Notes under the pieces: model-generated | What the model was told of the DNA's origin: nothing | Database searches by the model: none | Seen by the model: only the letters and a program-made list of their open reading frames with translations | Assembly (NCBI GenBank): GCA_025504975.1 | Contig: JANUWI010000014.1 | Coordinates: 372,001-436,000 of the forward strand | From: Plenodomus lindquistii | Lineage: Eukaryota > Ascomycota > Dothideomycetes > Pleosporales > Leptosphaeriaceae | Direction of reading: 5' to 3' | DNA length: 64,000 nucleotides | Program-made: the position numbers and the translations under genes | Part shown: piece after piece, positions 10,455-22,067 of the stretch | Position numbering within the stretch: the stretch's first letter is position 1 | Layout: each line of letters begins with the position of its first letter

Positions 10455-12701
10455 CTACTTCCCCGAACCACGTCCTGCTCTAATCAAATCCTGAAATGAA
10501 GACTCTAGGCCGCGCTTTACTTCGCGGTAGCTAACAATCAACACATTTTGCTCGTCTCTACTGATGAGGGCAATCTTCTCGTCTGTCCCTGCGTCAAGTT
10601 TGTTGAGACAGTCAAGGACATGGGCGAGGTCGGTCACAGGGTGTCCGTTGGCGTCTACTTGATGGAAGACGTAGTCCCTGAAGAGCTTGAGGTAGTACCG
10701 CTCTCCCGTCTCTGCCCACACAGATGATGCATTCGAGGCGGTACTTCCAGGGACGTGCTGAGATGCATCAAGCTCAGGGCGCTCGTTGATCATGTTGAGC
10801 TTGACGAGCAGGCGTACAAGTCTCGATGACTCTAGTTCACGCCCAAGAGTATTCGTCAACGCGTCTTGGGCGTGCAGCTCGCTATCGAAGACGGACGCAA
10901 ATTGATCCGCAATGCCAGCCAGGAACGTATCAATGTCTTTCAGCATCGGGCTTTGTCCGGTTGGTGATGCTGGCGCTCCGGGTGCTGGCTGAGGGTTCAA
11001 TAGCCATTGAATGCATTCCTTCAGTCGAGCCGTGTAAATTCTACTCACATAGTCCATGGACTTCTGCATCTGCAGATGAGCTGATGCATTGTTGTTGGCG
11101 ATGCAGAGGATCAGGCGACCCAATTGCACAAAATCATCTGCTTGAAGCTCTGCCACGGGTCGCGCGCCCTCAAATTGAACAATGTCCATGATGCTGCAAG
11201 CGTTTAATCGTATACGGTTCTTGGATGTGAGCAGGATTTTCGAAGGCGTGATCAATCGCGCAGCCAGACCAGAACCGTGGATGGCTTTCAATGCTGACGC
11301 GATTTGTACAAGGTAACCCCAGAGTGTCTGCTCCGGCACATGAGATGAGGTAGGCTGCCTTCCATGGAAACGTTGAGCTGGTTTGAAATGCTCATCTGCA
11401 AGCGATTTCGAGTTCGGATGGTAGTCAGTGACGAGGATGAGGGAGCTATCGCCAAAAGCTCTCGTAGTGAACGCTTCGTGAATGGTGACCACGCTCCCGT
11501 TTAGCACCCGCTTCCAAGGCTGAGCTGAGCGAATCGCCGTCTCGTTAGTAAGTCGAAAGTTTTCGAGACGACGCAATGCGTAGCTCTTGCCGTCTTTGCT
11601 TGACACGGCCTTGTATATCCAACTGGCGTAGCCGAATGGGGCAGTGTTCTTTTGTGGTGACGTGTCTAAGCAGAAAAGCGAGTGGAACTGCTCAATAGCA
11701 GGCAAGGTAGTGTTGGGCACAGTCTGACGCGCGACTTCGGCCCTTTTTTGCAAGTCTTCTCGAACAGTGTCTGGAATAAAAAAGTCGTGTGCAGTGCGCT
11801 GGTAAGCTAGAAGCCCGGTTGGTTGAGGACCAACCGGCCAGTACAAGTGATATGCCGGGGTCTGAAACGCATTTGCATTCTGGTAATAGGACCCAGAAAC
11901 ATCCTGTGCGTAGGGGTTGATTGGGGCGGCTTGGTGACTTGCGCCGGTGATGTTGGAGAGATTGTTGGACGTATTGAATGGATCGTAGCCGCCGGTCGGG
12001 TCTCCCTGAGGCGAGTGTGAGCTTTGTTGTATTGCCATCACCAGGTCAGAAGCCCTCGTGCGCAATGATCCTTGAATCACTGTATTTGGACGTGGAAAAG
12101 AGAAGGTTATGACGCACCATCTGGCCCTCGAACGTTTGTGGCACAAACTCTTGAAAGTCTTGCGCGTGCCACTCTATAGCAGGCTCTTTCGTGTGCATGT
12201 GTGGAGTACTGACGGCTGGCCGAATAAGCTTACTGAGACTGTGGTGTGTGTAATGTCAAGACTCACCGGAGCGCTGCGATTTGGGTGTGAATACAGCGGC
12301 GTTTGCAGCCTTGGGCGAGATGGCAGCGCCGCGAGAAGATGGAGTCACTGAGCCATTGGTGGCAGTTTGCAGGGGAGTAAACGACGGAGAGTCGACATTG
12401 AAGCGCTTCTTGGCGTTCTCACTCGAGTTCAACTTGTTTTGGTCGTGGATGTAGGGACAGGCTAGACAGGGTCACCACGGCATTCGGAAGGTGCAGGCAC
12501 CCGCACTTACTGTTCTCGTAGCGACAGTGGCCGTAGATGGTGACATTGCGACAAAAGGTGTTTTTCGCTTCTGCAGAGGCGCATTAGACTCGACAACGTA
12601 GACAAAACGTGTGCAGGGCTGCTCATACCGCGACCTTTGGGCCGAGGAGACACTACTCCCCGTCGCGAGTCACCCGAAGGACCCCCAAACGCTGTTGCCA
12701 T
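10455..12701 (-). CDS. PAN3: PAN2-PAN3 deadenylation complex subunit PAN3
   Basis: Five exons: 12701-12629, 12570-12511, 12461-12267, 12215-12118 and 12005-10455, giving 658 aa. The order is an N-terminal CCCH finger (C-x8-C-x5-C-x3-H, CRNVTIYGHCRYENTCPYIH), a Ser/Pro-rich linker with the PAM2-like segment DFQEFVPQTFEGQ, a pseudokinase domain (ALRRLENFRLTNETAIRSAQ, LVTDYHPNSKSLADEHF), and a C-terminal helical and knob domain (GERYYLKLFRDYVFHQVD). PAN3 has no kinase activity; it binds poly(A)-binding protein and PAN2 and directs poly(A)-tail shortening in the cytoplasm. The finger is interrupted by two introns, so it is only visible after splicing. The start at 12701 gives the short N-terminus with DSRRG-x4-PRPKGRE usual in fungal PAN3. 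Confidence 0.93.
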
Positions 12702-13292
12702 GAATCGCGGCTGGCTGATGGACGAGTTGCTGCTGGTTATGCTCGGCTGGCGACGCTGCTTGGAGGGGGTGGAGGGTGAGGGTGCGGTGTTCTTTGCAGG
12801 TTTCGAGGGCTGAGACGTGGGCGGCGTGGGAGCTGGGCCTGTCTCATCTGAAGACGCCCTCGTTCTATTCCATCGGGCGGTTGGCTTGGTCGTCTTGGGC
12901 CGTCGAGTGTCCCGCGCCGGCTTGGGGGGCGTGCTATCACCGCCGCGCGTGTGGACAGGTGGGAGGGAATCGCGCGACGACGACGAGGTCAACTCGGAAC
13001 TGGAATTGGCGGTCGAGGAGCCTGAGCGGGCAATTGCAATGGCATGTGGCTGTTTCTTGGGCGGGGGGGACGAGACGGGGCGGGCTGCTGTTGAAGCGTG
13101 CGTGGGCGCGCCTTTGTCTGGCGATGCGGCGGGCTGAATGGTGGGCAATCTGGCGGGGGAGTGGGACGTCTGTTGAGAGAAGTCTGGCGGCACATTAGAG
13201 AGGGCGCCCATGAACAGCCAACGACGGTACTCGGCGGGCGGCGCATCCAACGGCCGCTGTCGATAGCTGGCGGAGGAGCTGGCGGGCGCCAT
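12702..13292 (-). other. In-frame open leader upstream of PAN3 start
   Basis: The reading frame of PAN3 stays open for 197 codons upstream to another ATG at 13292. The predicted sequence is Ser/Pro/Thr-rich with no recognisable domain and does not resemble the N-terminus of other PAN3 proteins as I know them. It is most likely a long 5' leader with chance coding potential, but an N-terminally extended isoform is possible. The rest of the stretch to 13607 shows no gene. Confidence 0.3.
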
Positions 13293-13607
13293 GTCCGCCC
13301 ACGATACCGTAGCGGGAGGCTTGGAATAGCGGGACACTGGAGAGCGAGTGAGCACCTACATAGCAAAGAGGATGGCGGGCTGTTACGATCCACCCCCGGC
13401 AATGCCAGCTTCCTGTAAGACCAGCTGCTGCGTCTCCATGGGCAGGCGCAGTCCAACAACAAGGCAATGCGCTGAGGTGCACTGCTGAGACTGAGACCAA
13501 TCCTATCCTATCACGGTTGCCCGGCAGCCCTGCATGATGATGTTTGACCTGTTTGGATTGCTTAGTCATGCAACGTCAGATCTCAGCCACGTGATACTCG
13601 CACTCCT

Positions 13608-14445
13608 CTACTCCTCACCGAACCCATCGCCTTCCCCTGCCCCCCTCTGCACATTCAAAACCGCATACCTCTCATGCAACACCCCCGCCCTCCCAACACA
13701 CTCCTGACACACCAGCGCATCCCCACTTCCCAACCCCCCCTCCCCCCAGCACCCACCCCACCCCACACAATTAACCCCACAACCCCTCTCAGCACTCCAA
13801 ACAACCTCATGTCTACACCTCAGCCTATGCGCCCTCATACCCATCTCACCCCTCCCAAACGACAACCGCGCAATCAGCCCCTCGATATCCCCATCCGGCA
13901 GCTGACTGAGTGCCTGAAGCAGCGTGCGCGTAAGACCCAAGCACCGACGTAGCGGGGGATTGTTGTTGCGTGAGAACTCTGAGGAAGGCGAATTCATGAT
14001 GATGTATCGGTCGAAGGGGATGCCGTTGCATGTTTCGCAGTAGAGGGTATCGTGGAGGTGGGCTTTGCTGGGGCGGGGGAGGGTGGGGGGAGGGCTAGGG
14101 CTGTGGGATGTTAGTGTTAATTTTTGGGAAGAGGCAGGTAAGTGGCTGAGTGGGATGTGGAGTGTTTAATTACTTTGTAGAGGGTAAGTTTGAGACTGTG
14201 TTACGGTGAGGGAGCACTGTGTGGTGGCAGTTTCGACCACAGCGGGTGTCTTTTTCGTCGACGAAGACGATGTGGCCGCATGTGAGGAGGTGGAAGGGCG
14301 AGGGTTTTTTGGTTGTGCTGGATGATGGCTTGGTGCAGGGTGTGATTTGGTATGAGGTGTGCTTTGGGATTGGGGCCGCGATAAAGCGAGTGTCCTGCTC
14401 ATGGGTGAGCATGGCTGCGAAGGCTAGAGGTGTGTTTGTGTCCAT
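13608..14445 (-). CDS. Cys-rich protein with duplicated C-x-H/C-x2-C zinc-like unit
   Basis: Two exons, 14445-14205 and 14062-13608, give 231 aa. The intron starts GTAACA and ends GCAAAG, with CTAAC-like branch sites. I do not recognise the family. The protein contains two copies of one pattern: C-x-H-x9/10-C-G-x-N-C (residues 56-73 and 163-179), each followed by a C-x2-C pair (89-92 and 199-202). The pattern and spacing suggest two similar zinc-binding units, each split by about 16-20 residues. Between them is an Asn/Pro-rich and helical stretch (about 103-150). No signal peptide or membrane segment is seen. The splice joint is inferred from phase and from the second unit's spacing. Confidence 0.6.
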
Positions 14446-15129
14446 TTCAGCTTGGAGATCACCAAGGTCAGCGGTGGATCTGGAAGAGAGGAAATATGGG
14501 GGAAGTGAAGGAACGAAAGCGAACAGGGACTTTATAGTCCAGCGGAATTTGTGCTCAGTGTCATCACCGGTGAATGATGGTTATTGGTGAGACGGGTGCC
14601 ATGCCAGACTTCACCAACGATTGCGACCTTTTGAAAAAACCTACATCGTTTAGCCTGTATAGAGAGTCCGTCCATCGAGGATGGGCATGGTTTACGCGTC
14701 ATCTCGAAATGATGCTTACCACGGTTGTGCCGTCGAGTGAGAGGGTGTCCGTTTCCCCGGCACGCAAACGGAGGCATTCACTGTGGTTTATTCAGACCTC
14801 AGAGGCTAACCGCAATCAGAGCAATGCTCTCACGAGAGCTATGGCCAAGTAGTTCGCAGTGACAGCATCAATCAAGCTCAAATGCAAGTCGAACGAGTGA
14901 TACAATCAGTAACGATGAAAAGTCAGATACTCATCTGCCTTGCACGCAGATATCATCATACACACAGCACTCAAACCCCAAACTCCCATAAAAAAAAAGC
15001 ACGCCAACCTTCATAACCCCAACGCTCAATAACCCCAAACACCCATTTATTCCCACCCTAACGCCACAACATATATGCGTAAAAATACATCTCCTCCATC
15101 ACACTCCCCAAAAGCGTATAACCAACTCC
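14446..15129. other. Intergenic interval
   Basis: 684 bp between the Cys-rich gene's start and the 3' end of the membrane-protein gene. Bases 14990-15120 are A/C-rich. Only short unconvincing frames occur. Confidence 0.4.
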
Positions 15130-16191
15130 CTACGGCAACCTCCCAAGCTCAATCTCCGTCCTCCTCTCCTCCCGACTCAACCCCCTCTTGTGCCCACTTG
15201 CCGCCCCCGTACTAGCAGGCCTTACCGCCGTCCTCCCCCTCTCCTGCCACCTCTCCCACGCCTGATGTTCCCCCAGACTATCCGGTCTGCTGTCTGCCCG
15301 TCCCCGACTCGTATCCGCATACACCAGCCCCGGCGTACCTACAAGCTCCTGACTCCTGTCTCTGCGCTCCTGCTCCTCATCCACAGGTAGTGTGATTTTA
15401 AACGTGCTACTCGCGTTTGGACTAGGTGCTTGATCGCGCTGGTTGAGCAGGAGCCGCATTTGGCGCGTTACGTCCTCGTCTTCGGTGGTGGGGTGTGGGT
15501 ATGCTGATGTTTCGGGTGTGCGGGAGGGCGAGCGCGCAGTAGCGGTGGGATACATGTTGTCGTTGTAGTTTTGGTAGAAGATTGGGTCGTTCCAGGTTGT
15601 GCGTGGCGGAGCGGGGCGGCGCGACATGTAGATTCGGTGGGTGCGCCAGAGGAAGAGGGACCCGTAGACGAGGGTTGCCGTACCGCTGATTACTGCGCCT
15701 GCGGTCGAGGCGTTGGCCCAGCGGTAGGCGCGCGTTGCGAAGAGGTTGAAGATTATGGATATTAGTCCTAGAGCTGAGGATGCGAGGGTAGGTCTGAGGG
15801 AGTGGTTAGTGGGTGGGGTTCAGGGTGGTGGGGGATGGGAGGGGAGGGCGTACAGGAAGACATTGTAGGCTTGGAACGAGGGATCGCGGCAGGCGAAACA
15901 GAGGAGCGCGGTGAATGAGTAACCTGCTGTGAGCAGTGCGACAACGAAGACGGATAGCACTGCGGTGCTAAACTTGAGTTCTGGGTTTTTTGCGTAAAGG
16001 CCTGGGAGCAAAAGAAATCTGCACACGACATTAGCACCGCACTCCATACCTCCCAACCACGTTCAACTGCCATGACGCGTAACTCACCCTGCCAGAATCA
16101 TCCATGATGCAGTGAGCGCGACCGTTCGCCAATACCATGGCGTTTCTTCGTGATGTCCATGGCTTTGCTGTCTGTTGTCGCTAATGTTCAT
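15130..16191 (-). CDS. Four-TM membrane protein of unknown function
   Basis: Three exons, 16191-16088, 16018-15854 and 15793-15130, give 310 aa with phases that join cleanly (GTGAGT donor; GTACGC donor). Four hydrophobic segments lie in the first half: WYWRTVALTASWMILAGFLL, a second around VLSVFVVALLTAGYSFTALL, a third around ALGLISIIFNLFA, and a fourth around AGAVISGTATLVYGSLFLW. The second half is a long hydrophilic, Arg/Ser/Glu-rich cytoplasmic-type tail. The N-terminus is short and His-rich with no cleavable signal peptide. The architecture resembles fungal 4-TM proteins of unknown function. No catalytic motif is visible. Confidence 0.75.
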
Positions 16192-17939
16192 ATAACTCTG
16201 GTTGCCTGAGGGCATCGAGTCGATCGTTCGCGCCTCCCGCTGTGGGGGTGCGGTGCGTGCCTTGCTTGCGACTCAGGTACCTGGCGGTTGCGCCGAATGC
16301 TCTGGCGCAAAAACGAGCGGACGCTGACAAGCCGTCATGCAGCGCGAGGAAAATGCGCAACCGCGAAGTATGACTATGTTTACGTGGGCTGGCGTGTGGA
16401 AGGTTTCTACTTCGACCAGGCAGATGAGGCTCTACAGTACCTGGCTGCTGGATTCAGCCTGGCGAGATGCAGATCACTTCGGTACGTGGAGCAGATGCAG
16501 CCGAGGCTGGTGCGCGGCGGGACGGTACGAGATAGCTGGGGCGCTTGTAGAAACGATGTGAGGGCGAGCTTCGAACGTTTCGTATTTGGTTCATGAATAC
16601 AGCAGAGCAGTCGAACGAACAATGACCTAGGAACCAGGCGGAGCGGTGGAATCGAAGCGCCTATGTCCTGGTACTGCCATGAGGCGAAGGACGCCCGCAT
16701 ATGGGCTCAGCCACTGAACATCCTGCTGAGGGGTGCTGTGCAACGCAACCCCCGGCTGCGCTCTGCCCGTTGACGAAAATCGTCATCAGCAACTGTTTTC
16801 TAGAACTGTTACATGCAGTTTCTGTGCCCACGACAGATTGCGCCTACTTGTCAGGCCGAATTTGCGTTATCATCCTCGAGTCCAACGCCTAGCCAACTTG
16901 ATAATGTTTGGAGTGGATCTCGACGAGGAAATGCGCCCTTTGCCTGCTTGACAGGATGCAGGTGCCCCTTGAACCCAAGCCACGGACCCAATGCCAGCCA
17001 AGGCTCGGTTGATGTGTTTATACGATTGCTGACCGCGCTGCATCTCACAACAGGGCTGCTTACTGCGTAGGCCACCGCTTGTCTTGGGGGTCGCCAACTC
17101 CCCACCGTCTCGAACACGCCGAATCCCCAAGGAATTGGGGCCATGTTGCAGGCATAGTCAAAAGGCATGTCGGTCAGATCAATGACATTGGCGGTATGCC
17201 GCAAAATACTGAACCGTAATTGACCCGTCAATTGGCGATGTTACGCACAGCTTGAACATGGTAGGTGTTTGATCGGGACGCGCGCTGTGTGGCGGTGATG
17301 AAGGATTCTGAAATGTGCCCTGAGCGGCGCGCCCTATCTGTGGCACGTGGAGACCGTTACCGTTCATGAATATTCGAGAAGTTCCTCTATATTCTCATAT
17401 CACTCATCTTCGCGGGTTGCATTGTAAGTGGCTGGCTTGGTGGCTTGCTGCGTGCAGTCTGGGCGTAGGCCCTCGCTGTGCCCGACCAAACAATGGGTCG
17501 AGGATGATTAGATTATATCTGCTCCATGTTTGTAAGAGTAATTAGGTAGCAAAGTAAGTGTTTGGCTCCAGGTCCACTGTGCATCGATCTCGCCATATCA
17601 GATCACAGCCCGATGCCGCTATGCCAACCTGGTGAACAGTGGTGGCTACGTCTGCAGGCATGTTGGAAAGTCTTTGCGGCTGAAGTACCGACGTATTGGT
17701 CTCGCAATGCGGCGCAACGTGTCACAGCCTGCAGTGGTGTGGCTGAAGCTGCTACAGATGGGGGCCGAAATAATAATCACGGATGAAATAGATACCGAAC
17801 TATTGCCATTAGGAAGAGAACGGGATTTTGGAACAGATACGTGTTTCGAGAGACATAATAAATCGTCGTCTTCATTGTTTACAACTCTCGAGTGGTTGCA
17901 GCATCGTTCAACACGAGTTTCAATGCCGTACGAACGTTT
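16192..17939. other. 1.7-kb gene-poor interval
   Basis: Upstream of the 4-TM gene and downstream of the sulfotransferase-like gene. Several frames of 60-126 codons exist on both strands but none has a domain, plausible splice partners, or protein-like composition. I see nothing else in it. Confidence 0.45.
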
Positions 17940-19055
17940 CTAGACCTTGATAGCGAATTGCTTCAGGTACTCGTAATGCTCGACGTTCTCCGCAACAGTA
18001 TCTCGGATGACCTTTGCGGCCTCTTCGCCGTACTTCTCAGTCCACTCTTCGAACAACGCCTCATCACTCTTTGGTGTCTTCTTCTGTTCATTGTCAGTAC
18101 GTGTTGATATCATGCCACAGCTGATACTCACGTGCGTCCTCGCCCTAAGCCTGTCGCTGTCCAGCGCATCCTCATGGAAGCCCTTCCACTTCTCAAAGGC
18201 CTCCTTTGCAATTACCTGGTCCTCTTCGGTATCCCAGATAAGCATCTCGGGTTCATATTGGATACCAGTGGTCTTGCAGAATGCTTCAATAATGCCAGAT
18301 GGATTGTCCAATAAGTCGTCTGCATCGATGACGCAGATTTCCACGCCACCTGACTGACCGTTTGTGTCAGTCTGGCCATTTGCTTGCGACTGACCTGCGA
18401 TCTTCGGACCAATCTGGCCCGCGCTGCGGAGGTAGTCGAAGAATGTTCGAAGCTCCAGATAGCCGGCCTCGTCAGGACGAAAGTTGTAGAATCCAGTCAA
18501 CTGGTCTAGTGGTGGAATTGTACAGCGGTAGTAACTGGGAATACTGTTCCTGGGATGGCGAATAAGGAATGTGAAGTGATAGGTCGCCAAAAGGTCGGCG
18601 GGGATGACAGTCGGATTCCCCGGCTCCGCTTTGGTGTTATAGGGGTATGGAGGGCCCTCCTTGGTTTCCCGAGTATGGACGGGCGAGAGAGCGGTAGTGT
18701 CAGTCCCCACACCTCGCTTGTAGTTGGAAAGAGATGGGGCGACTGTTGCAGGCTTGCCGTTTGGTGGTATCCAGTATTGTGCCATATCTTTGATGAAAGC
18801 GCGCTTGCCTTCTGAGTTTTCCCGTGCTATCCTGTCGAAAATTGTCCGGAATGTGCTCTCGGAATATCCGCTCTGTTTCCTCGCCTCGGGGTCGTTCTCG
18901 TACCGCTCCGCGAGCCGTTCAGGTCCAAAGTAGTATGCGTCACCGAATGGCTCGTGGACGCACTGCAGGGTCTTCTGGCGGGTCATGAAGACGCGCTCGA
19001 AGGCGGTCGAGCATGCCCTTGGGTGAGTGGCCACGAAGATGGGCTTACTCGTCAT
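17940..19055 (-). CDS. P-loop sulfotransferase-like protein
   Basis: Two exons (19055-18132, 18083-17940) with a 48-nt intron, giving 355 aa. The N-terminal HPRACSTAFERVF has the form of the 5'-phosphosulfate-binding loop of sulfotransferase-fold proteins. The later FLIRHPRNSIPSYYR resembles the 3'-phosphate-binding Arg/Ser segment. The family is common in fungi, often annotated as P-loop hydrolase or branched-chain aminotransferase-like, and its substrates are unknown. A PAPS-dependent sulfotransferase role is inferred from the fold motifs. The intron (donor GTGAGT, branch ACTGAC, acceptor AACAG) has a length divisible by three and no stop, so a retained form would also be open. A second ATG at 19112 lies 19 codons upstream. 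Confidence 0.8.
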   Translation of the reverse strand: MTSKPIFVATHPRACSTAFERVFMTRQKTLQCVHEPFGDAYYFGPERLAERYENDPEARKQSGYSESTFRTIFDRIARENSEGKRAFIKDMAQYWIPPNGKPATVAPSLSNYKRGVGTDTTALSPVHTRETKEGPPYPYNTKAEPGNPTVIPADLLATYHFTFLIRHPRNSIPSYYRCTIPPLDQLTGFYNFRPDEAGYLELRTFFDYLRSAGQIGPKIAGQSQANGQTDTNGQSGGVEICVIDADDLLDNPSGIIEAFCKTTGIQYEPEMLIWDTEEDQVIAKEAFEKWKGFHEDALDSDRLRARTHVSISCGMISTRTDNEQKKTPKSDEALFEEWTEKYGEEAAKVIRDTVAENVEHYEYLKQFAIKV

Positions 19056-19808
19056 TGTGGTGTCTGCTGACTGTAGTGATCCGGGACTGAAGAAGAGGAA
19101 TCTGTATTTCAAGTATTCCCACTAACAAAGACCCGGTAGCGTAAAGACAAGCTCAGGTGTATTTCAAACTGAACGAGCAAATTGTCCGCATAGGAAACAG
19201 GATGCTAGCAGAGATTTATAGATGTTAGGACCCGGGAAAGACTGCGGATCGCCAGCCAATCCACATTTACTGTTGAGCATTCCCGGACGGCACTGCGCAT
19301 AGGGTGGTGCTAGTGAACCGAGAGGCTAGAACGAAGGTTACGGCGGTTGCACCTGCGGTCGGGACAGCTGTTCCCCAGTTCTGTACCCGGCAAACGTGGC
19401 ACAAACATGCGTCCTATTTGCTTTTGTTTGCCTCGGCACACGGGAGACGTGCTGCTTCCACGCAAGCGCCAAATGTTTGCTGCAATCGTCGTTGTTGTTG
19501 CAAAACCACGCAATTAGAATGATGTCACTGGGGTTGTCGCAGACAGGAGGGCTGCCCCTCAGTGGGACTGAGCTAGGCGCAACAGGGTTAGATCGGCGAT
19601 TGCCCGCCGGAACATCGCTTTGAACTCCACGCTTCTTTTGCGACCTCATTTGCCGGCAAACTTCGTTGTTTATTCGTGCAGACTTGTGTCAGCTAAGGCT
19701 TCAAACGGCGACTTCGAAAAGCACGACATCTAGTGGCTTCGTTGAGCAATATATCGGCGGCATGAACCGAGCGGTTCAAGCAAGTATGCTTGTAACCGCT
19801 CTCTCATG
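19056..19808. other. Intergenic interval
   Basis: About 750 bp upstream of the sulfotransferase-like gene. Short overlapping frames on both strands mirror each other and look like chance. Nothing else recognised. Confidence 0.4.
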
Positions 19809-20087
19809 CTACTCGTCAGCGTCACTCCCATCATCGATCATGAGCCACCAGTAGCCGACAACTGCATCCCCAGAGAGATCTCCTGATCGTTTGTGCCTTA
19901 GAATCACACAGCCTCGTTCTCTCTGAGTCTTACTGGCGCTTTGAATTGTAAGGGGTGGATCTTGTGCTATCCTGAGGGCTTCGAAGCACATGCGTTTATT
20001 GCTCTTCTCATGCATGGGAAGTCTTGCGTTATCCAAGTCCATCTCTTCTAGTTCACGTAATTCATACCCGTCCGCCTGGGGTTCCAT
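19809..20087 (-). CDS. Possible small 92-aa orphan protein
   Basis: An ATG-initiated frame, hydrophilic and acidic at both ends (starts MEPQADGYELRELEEMD; ends DDGSDADE), with a central basic part. No domain, signal peptide or recognised homologue. Composition is more protein-like than the surrounding frames, but length and lack of context make it uncertain. It may be an exon of a longer, unseen gene. Confidence 0.25.
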   Translation of the reverse strand: MEPQADGYELRELEEMDLDNARLPMHEKSNKRMCFEALRIAQDPPLTIQSASKTQRERGCVILRHKRSGDLSGDAVVGYWWLMIDDGSDADE

Positions 20088-20261
20088 CTAGGAGAGCCGG
20101 CTCGGGCGTCTAGATGCCATCACGGGTTATACATAACATACATAATATCGGATAATGGATACAATCCTCCCTGTATCTTTCTGGATGCTTGGAAATCGAC
20201 CGAAACACAAGGAATATCGGCTGGGCGACAGGAAAGCATATGGACATGAAGGGTCACTGCC

Positions 20262-21900
20262 GTGGAGTCGCAGCGAGCCCAAAGTCGAAGCCCTCATCAC
20301 CGAGTTTCAGTCACGGCCTATGCTTCGCTGCGCGGATGCTTTGGTCTTGGATGGGAAAGTGCATCCAAGGTATCTCACCAAAACTTGTTACATCTGCGCC
20401 GCTTTGTGACGACCTGGGAGCTTGCTGCCCGCCGCACAGATGCCGATACCATCATCATCTAGCCTCCGTCGTACCATGGTAGTGTACGCTTTGTCAACGG
20501 GACCATGCGGTATGCATCTATTGCCAGCCTGACAGAGAAGCTCTTGGATACATGCTGCCCGATCACTTGGCGTCAGCCCACTGATGATTATCCGTTTGAC
20601 ACCATCAAGGTGGACTCGTTTGACTTGGTGGGTCCCGGCACCAAGATGTGGTCCACGCCATCCATACATTGGACGATTGGATGCGAGCTGGAGGATGAGG
20701 CGATAGAGGACGAAGAAGTCGTCACCTCATGGCAAATGTACGAATGCGGGACGCTGTCCGGACAATGGGTCTCGCTTGTGTGGTAGACGACGAAGACCAG
20801 GACGACGACGATGAGGATGATGGCAGCCCCGGCACCGAAACACCCAACGACGGTCACAGAATGGTTGGCACGAGCCTTGACGACATACCTAACGATGACA
20901 ACCTTGGCGGTTGGCACAGCTCTGATACCATGTCGGACCATATGCGCCTCCTTCAGCGGTATACCCGCAGAGTGGGCGTAATACGAGCTAAGGAGCGAAT
21001 GTATCCAGTCGACGGAAAGGTGTCTTGTGGGTTCCGCCTGCACTGCACGCTTATGCCAATGGATGGTGGTCGTTATTGCGCAGAGCACAACGACATGCTC
21101 ATGACGGGGACTCATGATCACACCCCGAAGAGCCTTGGGTCTGATGAGGCGATTCGGTGGGGTCGACAGGACGTCAGTTTTCATCCTCCTCAAGCACCGC
21201 TACGCCATAACCCACAACGGGTTTCGTATCCAGGTGTCCTTGAGCGCCTACATTTCGACCACGCAAACTTCGTTATCTGGGTCATCGATTGCGAATTTGT
21301 CGCACCTTTTGGCGCCAACACCATACCGTTCATACTCACCGTGCGCGATGTCAAGACAGGAGCCATCATTGTCTCGACTACAATCGACTATGGTGCAATG
21401 CTATTGTCTGACATCGTCGAGGAGCTCACCAAACACCAAGGACAGCGAGGCTTGACCCCATTCATGTGCGTCGAGTACATGGCGGGCTTTTACCATGGTG
21501 ATCGTACCAGCGGCCTGTCCATGTCTGCAGTGGGGAAGATCTTGCTTGACGCCGGATTCACGCCGAACACGCATCGTGTATGGGGTTGTACACATCACTT
21601 GACGTTATCGTCTTCGCCCGCGCCATCCTCAGATATGACGACTTGATCTCTGTCGAGTCAGAGGGCATGGACATTTCACAATGGCGAGACGAAAATTGGG
21701 CACGATGTCTACAATCCTTCAACTTTGCATCGCTCATCAAGGAGTGCTCTGATATCCAGAGCGTGAGTTGCAGCTATGTTCATCGTTCAATATTCCCTCG
21801 TAAGACCTACAACATGCACATGCCCGAGGTTAACACTCTGGCTACTGTGGAGATAAACCAATTCTTCATTGAGACCAGCAAGGCATGGTTGGCAGGGTGA
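20262..21900 (+). pseudogene. Degenerate DEDD-exonuclease-like gene
   Basis: The longest intact piece is 20729-21646 (305 aa); flanking pieces continue in other frames. Upstream, frame 0 is open from 20262 except for a TAG at 20460-20462 and runs to 20786. Downstream the coding signal shifts frame near 21580 (after HRVWG) and ends at 21900. The core WVIDCEFVAPFG has the D-x-E form of exonuclease motif I. Near the C-terminus, HMPEVNTLATVEI resembles the H-x4-D motif but has Asn where Asp is expected. A putative zinc site (C-x5-C, then C-x2-H) lies in the 21030-21090 region. One splice (donor 20777 region, acceptor near 20827) could repair the first shift, but the stop and second shift remain. 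This family is often dispersed in Pleosporales genomes, from memory. Confidence 0.5.
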
Positions 21901-22067
21901 TGACCCTAATTTCAGGCGAAGGAACGCGGTGGCGAGTAACTGGACAGAGAGCAACCTATGGACGTGAAGCAGTTGGGCAACATGCACATGGGCGGGAAGA
22001 TGATCATTCCTTCTCGTTCTATATTCAGAAATCACGTACACGACACGTTCCTCCATCTTGCTCTTGA

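Noticed and set aside
16192..17939. Several 60-126-codon frames on both strands
   Set aside because: They overlap each other, lack domains and have composition like non-coding sequence.
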